DNA of 45,958 nt, from positions 1 through 45,958 of the forward strand of contig JAOUHV010000019.1 of assembly GCA_029884425.1 (NCBI GenBank), given 5' to 3'. A program made the translations under genes and the position numbers. Shown here piece after piece: positions 35,000 to 45,958 of this stretch. Origin of the DNA: Gammaproteobacteria bacterium (GTDB lineage: Bacteria; Pseudomonadota; Gammaproteobacteria; S012-40). A model generated the notes under the pieces. It was not told the origin of the DNA, made no database searches, and was given only the letters and a program-made list of their open reading frames with translations. Numbering within the stretch: position 1 is the first letter of the stretch; the number at the start of each line of letters is the position of its first letter.

Positions 35000-37210
35000 A
35001 TGGATAAACGGTCCCCGTTGAAACGCCCTATGACTAATTTTGAGATTGATTCCCCACTTCGACAGCAATTCGAACTGATTTGCTCCGCACGTCATCACGA
35101 CCCCTTTGCGGTATTGGGACGCCACCAACAGGACAAAATTTGCAGCGTTCGCTTCTACAACCCTCATGCCAGCTCTGCCCGCATTTTGCCGCTGGACGAG
35201 CCGATGCTCTCCACTGACATGGAAGGCGTGTTCATCTGGCAAGGCCCCGCACAGAAATTACCTGCAAACTATCAGATCCAATGGCAGCACATTGAAGGCC
35301 ATCAGATTGTCCAACATGACCCGTATGCATTTGATGCGCAGATTTCTGAATTTGATCTTCACCTGTTTGGCGAAGGCAAACATTGGCATGCCTATCAATT
35401 TCTTGGCGCAAATCGCCGGGTTATTGGCGACATTGAGGGCGTTCTCTTCGCCACATGGGCTCCCAATGCCTCACGCGTCAGCGTCGTTGGCGATTTCAAT
35501 CAATGGGACGGGCGACGCCATCCCATGCGCAATCGCGGCAGTAGCGGCGTGTGGGAGTTATTCATTCCCGGTTGTCAGGCCGGTGATTTGTACAAATTTG
35601 AAATTCGCAACCGAGATACCGGCCTCGCTGTTTCCAAAACCGACCCCTACGGCAAAGCGTTTGAGCTGCGCCCAAAATCAGCGTGCTACGTCAACACATC
35701 CGATTATGTCTGGCAGGATCAACAATGGCAGCGTGCACGCGAGCAAGCAAACTGGTTGCATCAACCACTATCAATTTATGAGCTTCACCTAGGCTCCTGG
35801 CATCGCAATGAGCACGGTGGCTTTCTAAATTATCGCGAGCTGGCCGAGCGCCTGGTGCCATACATCAAGGAGCTGGGATTCACCCACATCGAGCTATTGC
35901 CCATCACCGAGCATCCGCTGGATGCCTCCTGGGGCTATCAGGCGCTGGGCTATTTTGCCCCCACCAGTCGTTTCGGTTCGCCCGATGATTTCCGCTATTT
36001 CGTCGATTTGTGCCATCAAAACAATATCGGCGTCATTCTCGACTGGGTGCCTGCGCATTTCCCCAGCGACAGCCATGGCCTGGCGCGATTTGACGGCACC
36101 GCGCTGTACGAACACGACGATCCACGCAAAGGTTTTCATCGCGACTGGGGCACCTTGATTTACAACTACAGCCGGCCAGAGGTGAAAAATTTCCTGCTAT
36201 CCAGCGCTTTTTATTGGCTGGAAGAATTCCATCTGGATGGTCTGCGCGTCGATGCCGTCGCCTCAATGCTGTATCTGGATTATTCGCGCGATCCCAATGA
36301 CTGGATTCCCAATCAATACGGCGGCAGGGAAAATCTTGAGGCCATCGATTTCCTGCGTGAAATGAACAGCGTCACCCACGCTGAACATCCAGGCACGCTG
36401 ATCATGGCCGAGGAATCCACCGCTTGGCCTGGCGTATCCCGCCCGGTGTATACCGGCGGCCTGGGTTTCAGCACCAAGTGGAACATGGGCTGGATGCATG
36501 ACACGCTCGATTACATGCAACACGATCCAGTCCATCGCCACTTTCATCACAATCAACTGACGTTTGGCTTGCTGTATTCTTTCACCGAAAACTTTATTTT
36601 GCCGTTCTCTCACGATGAGGTTGTCCACGGCAAAGGCTCGCTACGCAGCAAAATGCCCGGCGATGAATGGCAGCAGTTCGCCAACTTGCGCCTGCTGTAC
36701 ACCTACATGTTCACCTATCCCGGTAAAAAGCTGCTGTTCATGGGTTGTGAATTCGGCCAGGGCCCGGAATGGAACCATCAACATTCGCTGGACTGGTATG
36801 TGCTGCAATATCCGCATCACCAAGGGCTCAAGCAACTGGTCAGCGATTTAAACTATCACTATCGACAACAACCAGCGCTGCACCATTTTGACTTTGATCA
36901 TCGCGGTTTTCAGTGGATCAACTGCAATGATGCATCGCAATCAGTGCTTAGCTACATTCGTCAGGATGAAAGCGGATTCGTCATCGTGGTGCTGAATTTC
37001 ACCCCTGTGGTTCGCCATCATTACCGCATCGGCGTACCGCGTGGTGGGAACTATTGCGAGCTGCTGAATTCTGACGGTCATGCCTATGGTGGTAGCAACC
37101 AGGGCAATGGTGGCCAACTCACCGCGGAAAATCATGCCTGCATGGGCTTCGATCATTCGCTCAGCCTCACCCTACCCCCATTGGGAGGGATGATACTCAA
37201 ACCGATATAG
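35000..37210 (+). CDS. glgB: 1,4-alpha-glucan branching enzyme
   Basis: GH13 enzyme that forms alpha-1,6 branches in glycogen. The 736-residue protein has an N1 domain, a CBM48 domain ([26 protein letters not shown]) and the catalytic barrel with nucleophile Asp418 ([11 protein letters not shown]), acid/base Glu471 ([12 protein letters not shown]) and Asp539 ([12 protein letters not shown]). Length fits E. coli GlgB (728). ATG at 35000 or 35030 could be the start; neither has a clear ribosome site. It is divergent from glgC and followed by pgi after 90 bp. Confidence 0.96.
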   Translation: MDKRSPLKRPMTNFEIDSPLRQQFELICSARHHDPFAVLGRHQQDKICSVRFYNPHASSARILPLDEPMLSTDMEGVFIWQGPAQKLPANYQIQWQHIEGHQIVQHDPYAFDAQISEFDLHLFGEGKHWHAYQFLGANRRVIGDIEGVLFATWAPNASRVSVVGDFNQWDGRRHPMRNRGSSGVWELFIPGCQAGDLYKFEIRNRDTGLAVSKTDPYGKAFELRPKSACYVNTSDYVWQDQQWQRAREQANWLHQPLSIYELHLGSWHRNEHGGFLNYRELAERLVPYIKELGFTHIELLPITEHPLDASWGYQALGYFAPTSRFGSPDDFRYFVDLCHQNNIGVILDWVPAHFPSDSHGLARFDGTALYEHDDPRKGFHRDWGTLIYNYSRPEVKNFLLSSAFYWLEEFHLDGLRVDAVASMLYLDYSRDPNDWIPNQYGGRENLEAIDFLREMNSVTHAEHPGTLIMAEESTAWPGVSRPVYTGGLGFSTKWNMGWMHDTLDYMQHDPVHRHFHHNQLTFGLLYSFTENFILPFSHDEVVHGKGSLRSKMPGDEWQQFANLRLLYTYMFTYPGKKLLFMGCEFGQGPEWNHQHSLDWYVLQYPHHQGLKQLVSDLNYHYRQQPALHHFDFDHRGFQWINCNDASQSVLSYIRQDESGFVIVVLNFTPVVRHHYRIGVPRGGNYCELLNSDGHAYGGSNQGNGGQLTAENHACMGFDHSLSLTLPPLGGMILKPI

Positions 37211-37300
37211 CGGTTATAATTCGCAAATCAACTATCAAGTCTGAAACATATACTGTCGATTCACTGGCAAACGTACATTGAAGATACAAGGAGCACACGA

Positions 37301-38626
37301 GTGAGCAAGTCACTTTCCAGACTGTCCATAGACAACGGCAATTTGTTTGACAAGCACATCGGCAACGGCGGCGTCAGCGAGGAAGCGTTGCGTGCACTGT
37401 CGCCCCGGCTGGACAAACTGCGCCAGCGCTGCCAGCAATGGGTCAAACAAAAAGACTCCACCTTCCTTAATCTGCCAATCACCACCAACCTTGATCAGAT
37501 CAAACGCAAAGGGCAGCAGATTGCCAACAACTACCGCCGCACCGTCGTTTTCGGCATTGGCGGCTCATCACTGGGCGGCGAAATGCTGGTACGCACCTTG
37601 GGCAGCCAGGAGCCGGCCAACACCGTTGAGTTTTATGACAACGTCGACCCCTCAACCCTGGTCGCGCTGGACAAAGTCGACTGGAATGAAACCATGCTGC
37701 TGGTGGTTTCCAAATCCGGCAACACCGCCGAGACACTATCGCAATTCCTCACCATGCTGCCCATCATGGAACACCAGCTTGGCAGCGACAAAGTCAAAGA
37801 ACATGTACTGGTCATCACTGAAAACACCGATGGCGCGCTCTATCAACTGGCCGAACGCCTGGAAATCGAAGTCATTGAACACCCACCCGTCGGTGGCCGC
37901 TTCTCGGTACTGTCAGTCGTCGGCCTGTTGCCTGCGTATGTTGGTGGGGTAGACATTGACGGCGTGATGGAGGGTGCGCGCTCGATGATGGAACGCTGCC
38001 TGGAAAGCGATATCGTTACCAATCCAGCGTTCTATAACGGCGCAGCGCAATACCTGCACGCCGAACGCAATCGCACCATCAGTGTTGTCATGCCTTACGC
38101 CGACAATTTGCGTTTTGTCGTCAACTGGTTCCGCCAGCTATGGGCCGAGAGCTTGGGCAAAATTGACGCCCAGGGCAAAAATCGTGGCCTGACACCAACC
38201 GAGGCACATGGCGTTACCGATCAGCACTCGCAATTGCAGTTACTGCTGGAAGGCCCGGACGACAAACTGGTCACATTCCTGTCGGATCCAGGCTTCCGTT
38301 TCCGTGGTTTGCGCGTGCCGATGCGCTTCCAGGATATTCCTGCCATCGCACCGCTGGCCGGCCACACCATTGGTGAGCTGTTCGTTTCCGAGCTTAAGGC
38401 CACTCGAACCACACTCAGCCGCCGTGGACGCCCCAACCGCACCCTGGCACTGCTCGAGCGCGACGCCTACGCACTGGGCGAGCTGATCATTTTGCTGGAA
38501 ATGGAAACGGTCGTGGTCGCCGAACTCATGGGCATTGATGCATTCGACCAACCTGCCGTTGAAGAATCCAAAGTCCTCACCCGCGAATACCTGGGCGAAC
38601 TGCGTTCAGCGACCGGTCTGATCTAA
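37301..38626 (+). CDS. pgi: Glucose-6-phosphate isomerase, short form
   Basis: Interconverts glucose-6-phosphate and fructose-6-phosphate. The 441-residue protein has the SIS fold segments VVFGIGGSSLGGEML and VVSKSGNTAETL. The catalytic region has HAERNRTISVVMPY and the family signature near GLTPTEAHGVTDQHSQLQLL. It is about 100 residues shorter than E. coli Pgi (549) and resembles the length of Bacillus- and Thermotoga-type enzymes. It starts with GTG, 8 nt after AAGGAG. Sitting after glgB, it connects glycogen turnover to glycolysis. Confidence 0.94.
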   Translation: MSKSLSRLSIDNGNLFDKHIGNGGVSEEALRALSPRLDKLRQRCQQWVKQKDSTFLNLPITTNLDQIKRKGQQIANNYRRTVVFGIGGSSLGGEMLVRTLGSQEPANTVEFYDNVDPSTLVALDKVDWNETMLLVVSKSGNTAETLSQFLTMLPIMEHQLGSDKVKEHVLVITENTDGALYQLAERLEIEVIEHPPVGGRFSVLSVVGLLPAYVGGVDIDGVMEGARSMMERCLESDIVTNPAFYNGAAQYLHAERNRTISVVMPYADNLRFVVNWFRQLWAESLGKIDAQGKNRGLTPTEAHGVTDQHSQLQLLLEGPDDKLVTFLSDPGFRFRGLRVPMRFQDIPAIAPLAGHTIGELFVSELKATRTTLSRRGRPNRTLALLERDAYALGELIILLEMETVVVAELMGIDAFDQPAVEESKVLTREYLGELRSATGLI

Positions 38627-38633
38627 TCCTGAC

Positions 38634-38665
38634 GGCATCGGGACACTTGCGATTGTCCCGATGCC
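38634..38665 (+). terminator. Terminator-like hairpin after pgi
   Basis: GGCATCGGGAC pairs perfectly with GTCCCGATGCC around a 10-nt loop, 8 bp after the pgi stop. Only a short TCTCT follows, so termination strength is uncertain. Confidence 0.5.
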
Positions 38666-38681
38666 TCTCTAAGATGGCGCG

Positions 38682-39392
38682 ATGAATCACCAGATCACGC
38701 CCATTGGTTTTGTCGAATCCTGTTTCAAAGAAAAATTTGGCGTCCCTCGCCAACCCGGACTCGTCAGCCAGGCCCCCGCCACCCTGCATTTTTATCCACC
38801 GTACGACCAGGACATTGCCTTCGCCGGTCTGGAAGCTTTTTCGCACCTGTGGATCATGTTCCTGTTTCACCTCAACCGTGATGAACAATGGCGCCCACTA
38901 GTGCGTCCGCCACGATTAGGCGGCAACGAAAAACGCGGCGTTTTTTCCACCCGATCACCGTACCACCCCAATGCCATCGGCCTGTCAGTCGTCGAGATAG
39001 TTTCGATTGAAACAACGGATCACTCGTGCCGAATCCAGATCAAAAATGCCGACCTGGTGCACGGCACACCCATCGTCGACATCAAACCCTACCTGCCTTA
39101 CGTCGATGCGATTCCCAACGCGCACTCTGGATTTGCCCCCAGCGCACCCGCCAGCAAAATGGCCGTTCACTTCAGCCCGCCAGCGCTGGAACAATGCCTA
39201 CAAAAATCACTGCAGCACCGCTGCGATGTCCGTCAGCTTATTCAACAAATACTGGAAACCGATCCCCGCCCTGCCTACAAACAAAACATAGCGGAAGACA
39301 AAATCTATGGCATGCGGTTATTTGATTTTGATGTGCGCTGGCAGGCCAGCCACGATCACATTGATGTATTACAGCTGGATCAAGCGGAATAA
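38682..39392 (+). CDS. trmO: tRNA (N6-threonylcarbamoyladenosine-37 N6)-methyltransferase TrmO
   Basis: TrmO (YaeB/TsaA) methylates t6A37 in some tRNAs using SAM. The 236-residue protein has the family start ITPIGFVESCFKEKFGVPRQPG. It also has FSHLWIMFLFHLN, RGVFSTRSPYHPNAIGLS and VDIKPYLPYVD, all typical of the TsaA/VirR beta-barrel fold, and is the size of E. coli TrmO (235). It is a single gene between pgi and the porin gene. Confidence 0.95.
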   Translation: MNHQITPIGFVESCFKEKFGVPRQPGLVSQAPATLHFYPPYDQDIAFAGLEAFSHLWIMFLFHLNRDEQWRPLVRPPRLGGNEKRGVFSTRSPYHPNAIGLSVVEIVSIETTDHSCRIQIKNADLVHGTPIVDIKPYLPYVDAIPNAHSGFAPSAPASKMAVHFSPPALEQCLQKSLQHRCDVRQLIQQILETDPRPAYKQNIAEDKIYGMRLFDFDVRWQASHDHIDVLQLDQAE

Positions 39393-39444
39393 ACGCTGTC
39401 GCAACAAATCAGAAAAATAACTTGGCGGGAAATTAGCAAAGCGG

Positions 39445-39483
39445 AAAAAAACAAGCGCATGGCTATCGGGTAGCCATGCGCTT
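39445..39483 (-). terminator. Intrinsic terminator of the porin gene
   Basis: AAGCGCATGGCTA pairs with TAGCCATGCGCTT around a 5-nt loop. On the minus strand it is followed by a run of seven T, as expected after the gene at 39493. Confidence 0.9.
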
Positions 39484-39492
39484 GGGTACTAA

Positions 39493-40482
39493 TTAGAACT
39501 TCGCAACGAAACCAACCACACCTGAAGAATCGGTGTTGGTGCCATTATCATCGCTGCGATACTCAGCCTTCACATCCAGGTTTTTGGCCATGCCATACTT
39601 CAACGCCAGGGTAGTAGACGTAGAATCCTTCTTGCTTACCGCAGGAGCGGCAGCGGCCTCATAGGCAACAGTGTCATAACGCAGCGTCACATCCAGCGCC
39701 GGCATCACTTCATAGCCCACAGTCACACCGATGGCACTATCAACCGCCTTCTCGGCCATCATATATTCCACGCCCAAGCCCACACCAGCCACTTTGCCGG
39801 TCAGGTTGATGTCAGTCACTGCGCCAGCGCCAGCTTCCTGGGTAACGTGGCCCAATTCAACATCCAGACCTTCCATGATGGGCGCATTCACCACCAACGC
39901 CAAGGAATTCACGCTTTTACCCTTACTATCCTTGTTGTGACCAATGTCATTCAGGAAGCCCACAGTCACCTTGGCCATGCCGGCATCAACCGCAGCCGCC
40001 AAACCCGCAACGTTGTTGCCGTACAGTGCCGTCTGATTGTCAAAAATGCCGTAAATCTGGCCGTTAGTAACGGTGCTCAAATCAACCGCATCCTGACCTT
40101 CCATGCCGATGGGGTTGTTGAACACACCACCAACCAGCGTTACGTTTGAGGCAACAGGAGCTGCGAAAAACGCTTGTTCAATGACTGCAGCATCGGTTGA
40201 TGTCGTATCCCACATATCTTCAACATTATCATTGTCAGTATCGTGACCAACCAAAGGATTCACTTGCTGACGATTGTTACCAGCAAGATTCACGTCAACA
40301 TCCATACGAACGGTCACACCATCCTGAGTCGCAGAGAAATCCACCTCACCAGCCGCGCCGAAGGTATATTCTTCGTTGTCAGCTTTCATCTGAATATCAG
40401 CAAAGCCGCTCACATCCGCCGCCTGAGCTGAAAAAGACACTGCACTTGCTACTGCCAAAGCCACCAAACTACGCTTCATCAT
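39493..40482 (-). CDS. Outer-membrane beta-barrel porin-like protein
   Basis: The 329-residue protein has a signal peptide (MMKRSLVALAVASAVSFSAQA, cleaved near residue 21). A series of amphipathic strands follows, and it ends in Phe (GVVGFVAKF), the C-terminal signal for BAM-mediated insertion. An acidic loop GHDTDNDNVEDMWD resembles a calcium-binding DxDxDx loop. The exact porin family and substrate are not clear. GTAGGAG lies before the ATG, and TTGACT (40541-40536) may be its -35 box. It is a monocistronic gene with a strong terminator, typical of an abundant membrane protein. Confidence 0.85.
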   Translation of the reverse strand: MMKRSLVALAVASAVSFSAQAADVSGFADIQMKADNEEYTFGAAGEVDFSATQDGVTVRMDVDVNLAGNNRQQVNPLVGHDTDNDNVEDMWDTTSTDAAVIEQAFFAAPVASNVTLVGGVFNNPIGMEGQDAVDLSTVTNGQIYGIFDNQTALYGNNVAGLAAAVDAGMAKVTVGFLNDIGHNKDSKGKSVNSLALVVNAPIMEGLDVELGHVTQEAGAGAVTDINLTGKVAGVGLGVEYMMAEKAVDSAIGVTVGYEVMPALDVTLRYDTVAYEAAAAPAVSKKDSTSTTLALKYGMAKNLDVKAEYRSDDNGTNTDSSGVVGFVAKF

Positions 40483-40818
40483 GTGTGTTTCTCCTACAGT
40501 TTTAACTTCATTAGTTGATGCAATAAAACAACACCAGTCAACCAGACCTGTTTCTAAAACCCCTCAGGTACGGAAACTACGCCTTTTGTTTCGACAAAGC
40601 AACTGGTTTCCTGAAGCAAAATGTATCTTTTTTACCTAAATTTTGATCTAGCACACACTCACAGCCCCGCCTGTTGTTGTTTTTTTGTCCAAAAAGCAAA
40701 AACCTGTCTGTTTTCAGAAACTCAGATGTATAATGTTCGACCAACCAGCAACTGCCTGCCTTAGGGCGTTGTTTACCATAACAAAAATCCTCTTTTTTTG
40801 CGTTCGGCGGACATTTCC
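40483..40818. other. Divergent noncoding region porin / AGCS symporter
   Basis: About 336 bp with T-rich stretches. A TATAAT at 40729-40734 could serve the plus-strand symporter but its -35 region is poor. The minus-strand TTGACT (40541-40536) lies 54 bp before the porin ATG. A 91-codon open frame on the minus strand here lacks any recognisable content. Confidence 0.4.
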
Positions 40819-42171
40819 ATGCTAGACACACTGACAGAATTGACCGGAGCACTTTCAGGACTGCTCTGGGGGAACGCCCTGACCTTTATCCTGCTGCTGG
40901 GCGTCGGCTTCTATCTCACCTTCAAACTCGGCTTTGTGCAGATCCGCGGTTTTATGCACAGTACGCGAATTTTGTCCGGCAAATACACCCATCCCGATGA
41001 GGTCGGCGAGGTGTCGCACTTTCAGGCACTGTCCACCGCCCTGTCTGCCACCGTAGGCACCGGCAACATCGCCGGCGTCGCCACCGCCATCGCACTGGGT
41101 GGTCCCGGTGCACTGTTCTGGATGTGGGTGACCGCCTTTATAGGTATGGCGACCAAGTTCACCGAGTGCACCCTGGCACTGAAATTCCGCAAAGTGAATC
41201 CAGACGGCAGCGTCTCCGGCGGACCGATGTACACCTTGCTGCACGGTCTGAAAATGAAACGCATGGCGATATTGTTCGCCAGCTTTACCCTGATCGCCTC
41301 ATTCGGCATCGGCAACATGGTGCAGGCCAACTCGGTTGTCGACGGATTGGGCTTTATTTGGCCAGAACTGCGTCAGGACGGCTGGATCGTGGGCGTCATC
41401 ATGGCTCTATTGGTTGGTCTGGTCATCATCGGCGGCGTAAAGCGCATCGCCAGTTTTGCCTCGACAATTGTGCCGTTCATGGCGATTTTTTATCTGGTTG
41501 CGGCTTTGTTTGTGCTATTTAACTACCTGCCACAAATCCCCTCGGCACTGTTCACCATTCTAAATCTGGCGCTTAATCCCTGGGCGGCGGGTGCGGCAGC
41601 GATCGGTGAAGCCATTCGCTGGGGTGTGGCACGCGGTTTGTTCTCCAACGAAGCCGGCCTGGGTTCATCCCCCATGGCGCACGCAGCGGCCAAAACCAAC
41701 GAACCGGTACGCGAAGGTCTGGTAGCCATGCTCGAGCCCTTCATCGACACCATCGTAATCTGTACCCTGACCGGTCTGGTGATTGTGGTGACCGGCGCCT
41801 ACCTGACCAAACCCGAAGAAGCCATGGGCGCGTCACTTACCGCTTACGCCTTCAGCCTGAGCATGGGCAACGCCGGCGCCTGGGTGGTCGGTCTGGGTCT
41901 GGTGCTGTTTGCCTTTTCCACCATTGTCTCCTGGTCATACTACGGCGACCGTGCAGCGCAATTTTTGTTCGGCGATAAAGCCGTTCTGCCCTACCGTCTG
42001 GTGTTCACCATGCTGGTAGTGGTCGGTGCCGCCGTGCCGCTGAATCTGGTGTGGAACATGGCCGACGTTGCCAACATTCTCATGGCGCTGCCCAACTTGC
42101 TGGCGCTGATTCTGCTAGCCGGTCTGGCGAAGACATTGAAGGACGATTACTTCCATCGCCACAAGGACTAA
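40819..42171 (+). CDS. Sodium:alanine/glycine symporter family protein (AGCS)
   Basis: Inner-membrane amino acid:cation symporter (AlsT/DagA family). The 450-residue protein has about 10-11 hydrophobic segments. It carries the family motifs GTGNIAGVATAIALGGPGALFWMW, RGLFSNEAGLGSSPMAHAAAKT and a C-terminal SWSYYGDRAAQFLFG segment. I use the ATG at 40819; the frame extends back to a TTG at 40798. It probably imports alanine or glycine with Na+ (family knowledge). It is a single gene with no metabolic neighbours to refine the substrate. Confidence 0.93.
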   Translation: MLDTLTELTGALSGLLWGNALTFILLLGVGFYLTFKLGFVQIRGFMHSTRILSGKYTHPDEVGEVSHFQALSTALSATVGTGNIAGVATAIALGGPGALFWMWVTAFIGMATKFTECTLALKFRKVNPDGSVSGGPMYTLLHGLKMKRMAILFASFTLIASFGIGNMVQANSVVDGLGFIWPELRQDGWIVGVIMALLVGLVIIGGVKRIASFASTIVPFMAIFYLVAALFVLFNYLPQIPSALFTILNLALNPWAAGAAAIGEAIRWGVARGLFSNEAGLGSSPMAHAAAKTNEPVREGLVAMLEPFIDTIVICTLTGLVIVVTGAYLTKPEEAMGASLTAYAFSLSMGNAGAWVVGLGLVLFAFSTIVSWSYYGDRAAQFLFGDKAVLPYRLVFTMLVVVGAAVPLNLVWNMADVANILMALPNLLALILLAGLAKTLKDDYFHRHKD

Positions 42172-42259
42172 TCGCCGGTCGCGCCCGCTCCCCGTGGTCG
42201 AATATCGCCCAGGGTGCGGGCGACCGACCATCGCTCGTAGCCAGCAAAATCTGACGTGA

Positions 42260-42281
42260 TATACTGTATTTTTAAACAGCC
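42260..42281 (+). promoter_or_regulatory. LexA (SOS) box overlapping the recG promoter
   Basis: TACTGTATTTTTAAACAGCC (42262-42281) has CTGT-N8-ACAG, the core of the gammaproteobacterial LexA box, and matches TACTGTAT of the consensus exactly at its left side. A TATACT -10 candidate (42260-42265) overlaps it. The recG ATG is 13 bp downstream. Binding is inferred. Confidence 0.6.
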
Positions 42282-42293
42282 ACCGTCACGTCG

Positions 42294-44411
<2,118 letters not shown>

Positions 44412-44425
44412 CCAACGGTATTTCT

Positions 44426-44977
44426 ATGTTCTCCACCCATCGCGAGCCCATTTGGTCTGATGCACGCGGCTGGCATTTACGCCATTGCCCAGCGACGCTG
44501 CACTCCTGGCTCACCGACCGACACTCGCTCACCAAGCGTTTGCAGCAAGCCTGCGATGGTCAATTTCGTGTTCAGGTGGTAAAGCAGTTTTGGGGCAGAC
44601 CACTGCAAAGCGAACGCGAACAACTGGCGCTTTCCGATCACGAATTCTGTTTCATCCGCCATGTGCAACTGCGCTGTTTTGATCAACCGTGGGTGTTTGC
44701 CCGCACAGTGATTCCGCACACCACGCTGCGCGGACCACTGCGCTCACTCACCCGTCTGGGCAGCAAACCGCTGGGCGCAGTGCTGTTTGCCAACCCCGCC
44801 ATCCAGCGTGAGAATCTGCAAATCGCGCGTCTGAGTCGCGGCCAAGGCATGTATAATGCCGCCACGTCGGGGCAAACAAACGACCTCGACATCTGGGGGC
44901 GTCGGTCGCGTTTTCGTTTTCACCACCACGCTCTGTTGGTCAGCGAAATTTTTTTACCTGCACACCAGGCATATTGA
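44426..44977 (+). CDS. ubiC: Chorismate lyase UbiC
   Basis: Converts chorismate to 4-hydroxybenzoate and pyruvate, the first step of ubiquinone synthesis. The 183-residue protein shows the UbiC pattern ([79 protein letters not shown]). Length fits the family (E. coli 165). Its stop overlaps the ubiA start by one base, so the pair is translationally coupled. Assignment is firm through sequence plus ubiA next door. Confidence 0.94.
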   Translation: MFSTHREPIWSDARGWHLRHCPATLHSWLTDRHSLTKRLQQACDGQFRVQVVKQFWGRPLQSEREQLALSDHEFCFIRHVQLRCFDQPWVFARTVIPHTTLRGPLRSLTRLGSKPLGAVLFANPAIQRENLQIARLSRGQGMYNAATSGQTNDLDIWGRRSRFRFHHHALLVSEIFLPAHQAY

Positions 44978-45855
44978 TGCACAGCACCACTCTGACAACC
45001 CGCCAGCGACTGCGCGAATACGCTTTGTTGATGCGCATGGACAAACCCATTGGCACGCTGTTACTGCTCTGGCCCACGTTATGGGGATTGTGGCTGGCCG
45101 CCGATGGCATGCCCGACTGGCATGTGTTGCTGGTATTTGTGCTGGGCGTATTTTTGATGCGCTCTGCCGGCTGCGCCATTAACGATTTTGCCGATCGCAA
45201 CATTGACGGTCGCGTGCAACGCACCCAACAGCGACCACTCGCCGCCAATCGCATTTCCGCCAAAGAAGCCGTTTTGCTTGCTGCCAGTCTGGCGCTGGTC
45301 GCCTTTGCGCTGGTGCTAACCATGAACAGTTTCACCATTATGTTGTCGTTTGTCGCGGTAACGCTGGCAGCCACCTATCCTTTCATGAAACGCTATACGC
45401 ATTTACCGCAGGTTTATTTGGGCGCGGCCTTCGCTTGGGCGATACCCATGAGCTTTGCCGCACAAACTGGCGAGATTCCGTCCTTGGCTTGGTGGCTGTT
45501 TATCATCACCATTCTCTGGACCACGGCCTACGACACCATGTACGCCATGGTTGATCGCGATGATGATTTGAAAATTGGCGTGAAATCCACCGCCATTTTG
45601 TTTGGCCAGGCGGACATCGCCATCATCGCCGCGCTGCAAGGGCTGGTACTGGGCGGTTTTATACTGATAGGACTATCGCAGTCCCTGGGGCTGTTTTACT
45701 ATGCCGGCATTCTGCTCGCCGCCGGTCTGGCCATGTATCAATTGTGGCTGATTCGCAACCGGCAGCGTGACTGCTGTTTTCGCGCATTTTTGAATAACAA
45801 TTGGCTGGGCGCCGCCGTGTTTGCGGGAATTTTCCTCGACACACTCACTCGATAA
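44977..45855 (+). CDS. ubiA: 4-hydroxybenzoate octaprenyltransferase UbiA
   Basis: Membrane prenyltransferase that attaches the polyprenyl chain to 4-hydroxybenzoate in ubiquinone synthesis. The 292-residue protein has about eight hydrophobic segments and two Asp-rich motifs: ND-x-x-D-x-x-x-D (Asn69, Asp70, Asp73, Asp77, in [14 protein letters not shown]) and [17 protein letters not shown]. The start MDKPIG motif after residue 20 matches the family. The ATG at 44977 overlaps the ubiC TGA; a TTG lies directly before it. Confidence 0.96.
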   Translation: MHSTTLTTRQRLREYALLMRMDKPIGTLLLLWPTLWGLWLAADGMPDWHVLLVFVLGVFLMRSAGCAINDFADRNIDGRVQRTQQRPLAANRISAKEAVLLAASLALVAFALVLTMNSFTIMLSFVAVTLAATYPFMKRYTHLPQVYLGAAFAWAIPMSFAAQTGEIPSLAWWLFIITILWTTAYDTMYAMVDRDDDLKIGVKSTAILFGQADIAIIAALQGLVLGGFILIGLSQSLGLFYYAGILLAAGLAMYQLWLIRNRQRDCCFRAFLNNNWLGAAVFAGIFLDTLTR

Positions 45856-45867
45856 GTTGGGATAGCT

Positions 45868-45958
45868 ATGGCTTTTGGTTTTCTGGAATTAGGTGCCATC
45901 ATCGGCGGATTTGCACTGCTGGTGTACGGCGCAGATCGTTTTGTACTGGGCGCGGGCA
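45868..45958 (+). CDS. Calcium/sodium antiporter, N-terminus only
   Basis: Only 30 residues are visible before the window ends. They form a hydrophobic segment with GFALLVYGADRFVLGAG, which matches the first helix of the YrbG-type CaCA (Ca2+/cation antiporter) family. The start ATG is 12 bp after the ubiA stop. Family assignment is likely but rests on a short stretch. Confidence 0.7.
   Translation, partial: MAFGFLELGAIIGGFALLVYGADRFVLGAG

Noticed and set aside
40577-40852. 91-codon minus-strand open frame between the porin and symporter genes
   Set aside because: Low-complexity translation with no family resemblance; it overlaps the symporter start and lies in the divergent promoter region.

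Overview
This window looks like core chromosome from a non-enteric gammaproteobacterium. The evidence is a der-bamB-yfgM-hisS-rodZ-pilF-rlmN-ndk block, an iscR-led Fe-S operon with HscA/HscB/Fdx/IscX, UbiC/UbiA, RecG, MutS and a lipoprotein PilF. I see no phage, insertion sequence, CRISPR array or rRNA. There is one tRNA.

Layout. (1) 1-7032, minus strand: ndk, rlmN, pilF, rodZ, hisS, yfgM, bamB and the 5' part of der, closely spaced and probably read largely from a promoter before ndk. ispG, which often lies between rodZ and hisS, is not here, and RodZ lacks its usual periplasmic domain. (2) 7427-9874, plus strand: a large lipoprotein with a predicted parallel beta-helix, ending at a terminator shared with the isc operon. 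(3) 17868-9941, minus strand: trmJ-cysE, then iscR, a second cysteine desulfurase, iscS, iscA, hscB, hscA, fdx, iscX. Two things are odd: iscU is missing between iscS and iscA, and iscA carries a one-base frameshift that removes its C-terminal cysteine ligands. (4) 17958-27517: suhB, a two-domain rhodanese, a membrane PAS sensor with no output domain (minus strand), mutS, fdxA and an AddB-like Fe-S nuclease without its AddA partner. (5) 27589-38626: tRNA-Leu(CAA) and then a glycogen/alpha-glucan island (glgP, malQ, a GH57 enzyme, glgC, glgB, pgi). (6) 38682-45958: trmO, an outer-membrane barrel protein, an AGCS-type symporter, recG with a near-consensus LexA box just upstream, ubiC-ubiA, and the start of a Ca/Na antiporter.

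How the genes fit together. Region 3 links cysteine synthesis (CysE) to sulfur mobilisation (two desulfurases) and Fe-S assembly under IscR; an IscR type-1-like site overlaps the iscR promoter. Region 5 carries glycogen synthesis precursors (GlgC), branching (GlgB), breakdown and remodelling (GlgP, MalQ, GH57) and entry to glycolysis (Pgi), but no glycogen synthase. No clearly new multi-gene system is evident. The best leads are the iscU-less isc operon, the recG LexA box, the output-less sensor and the beta-helix lipoprotein.
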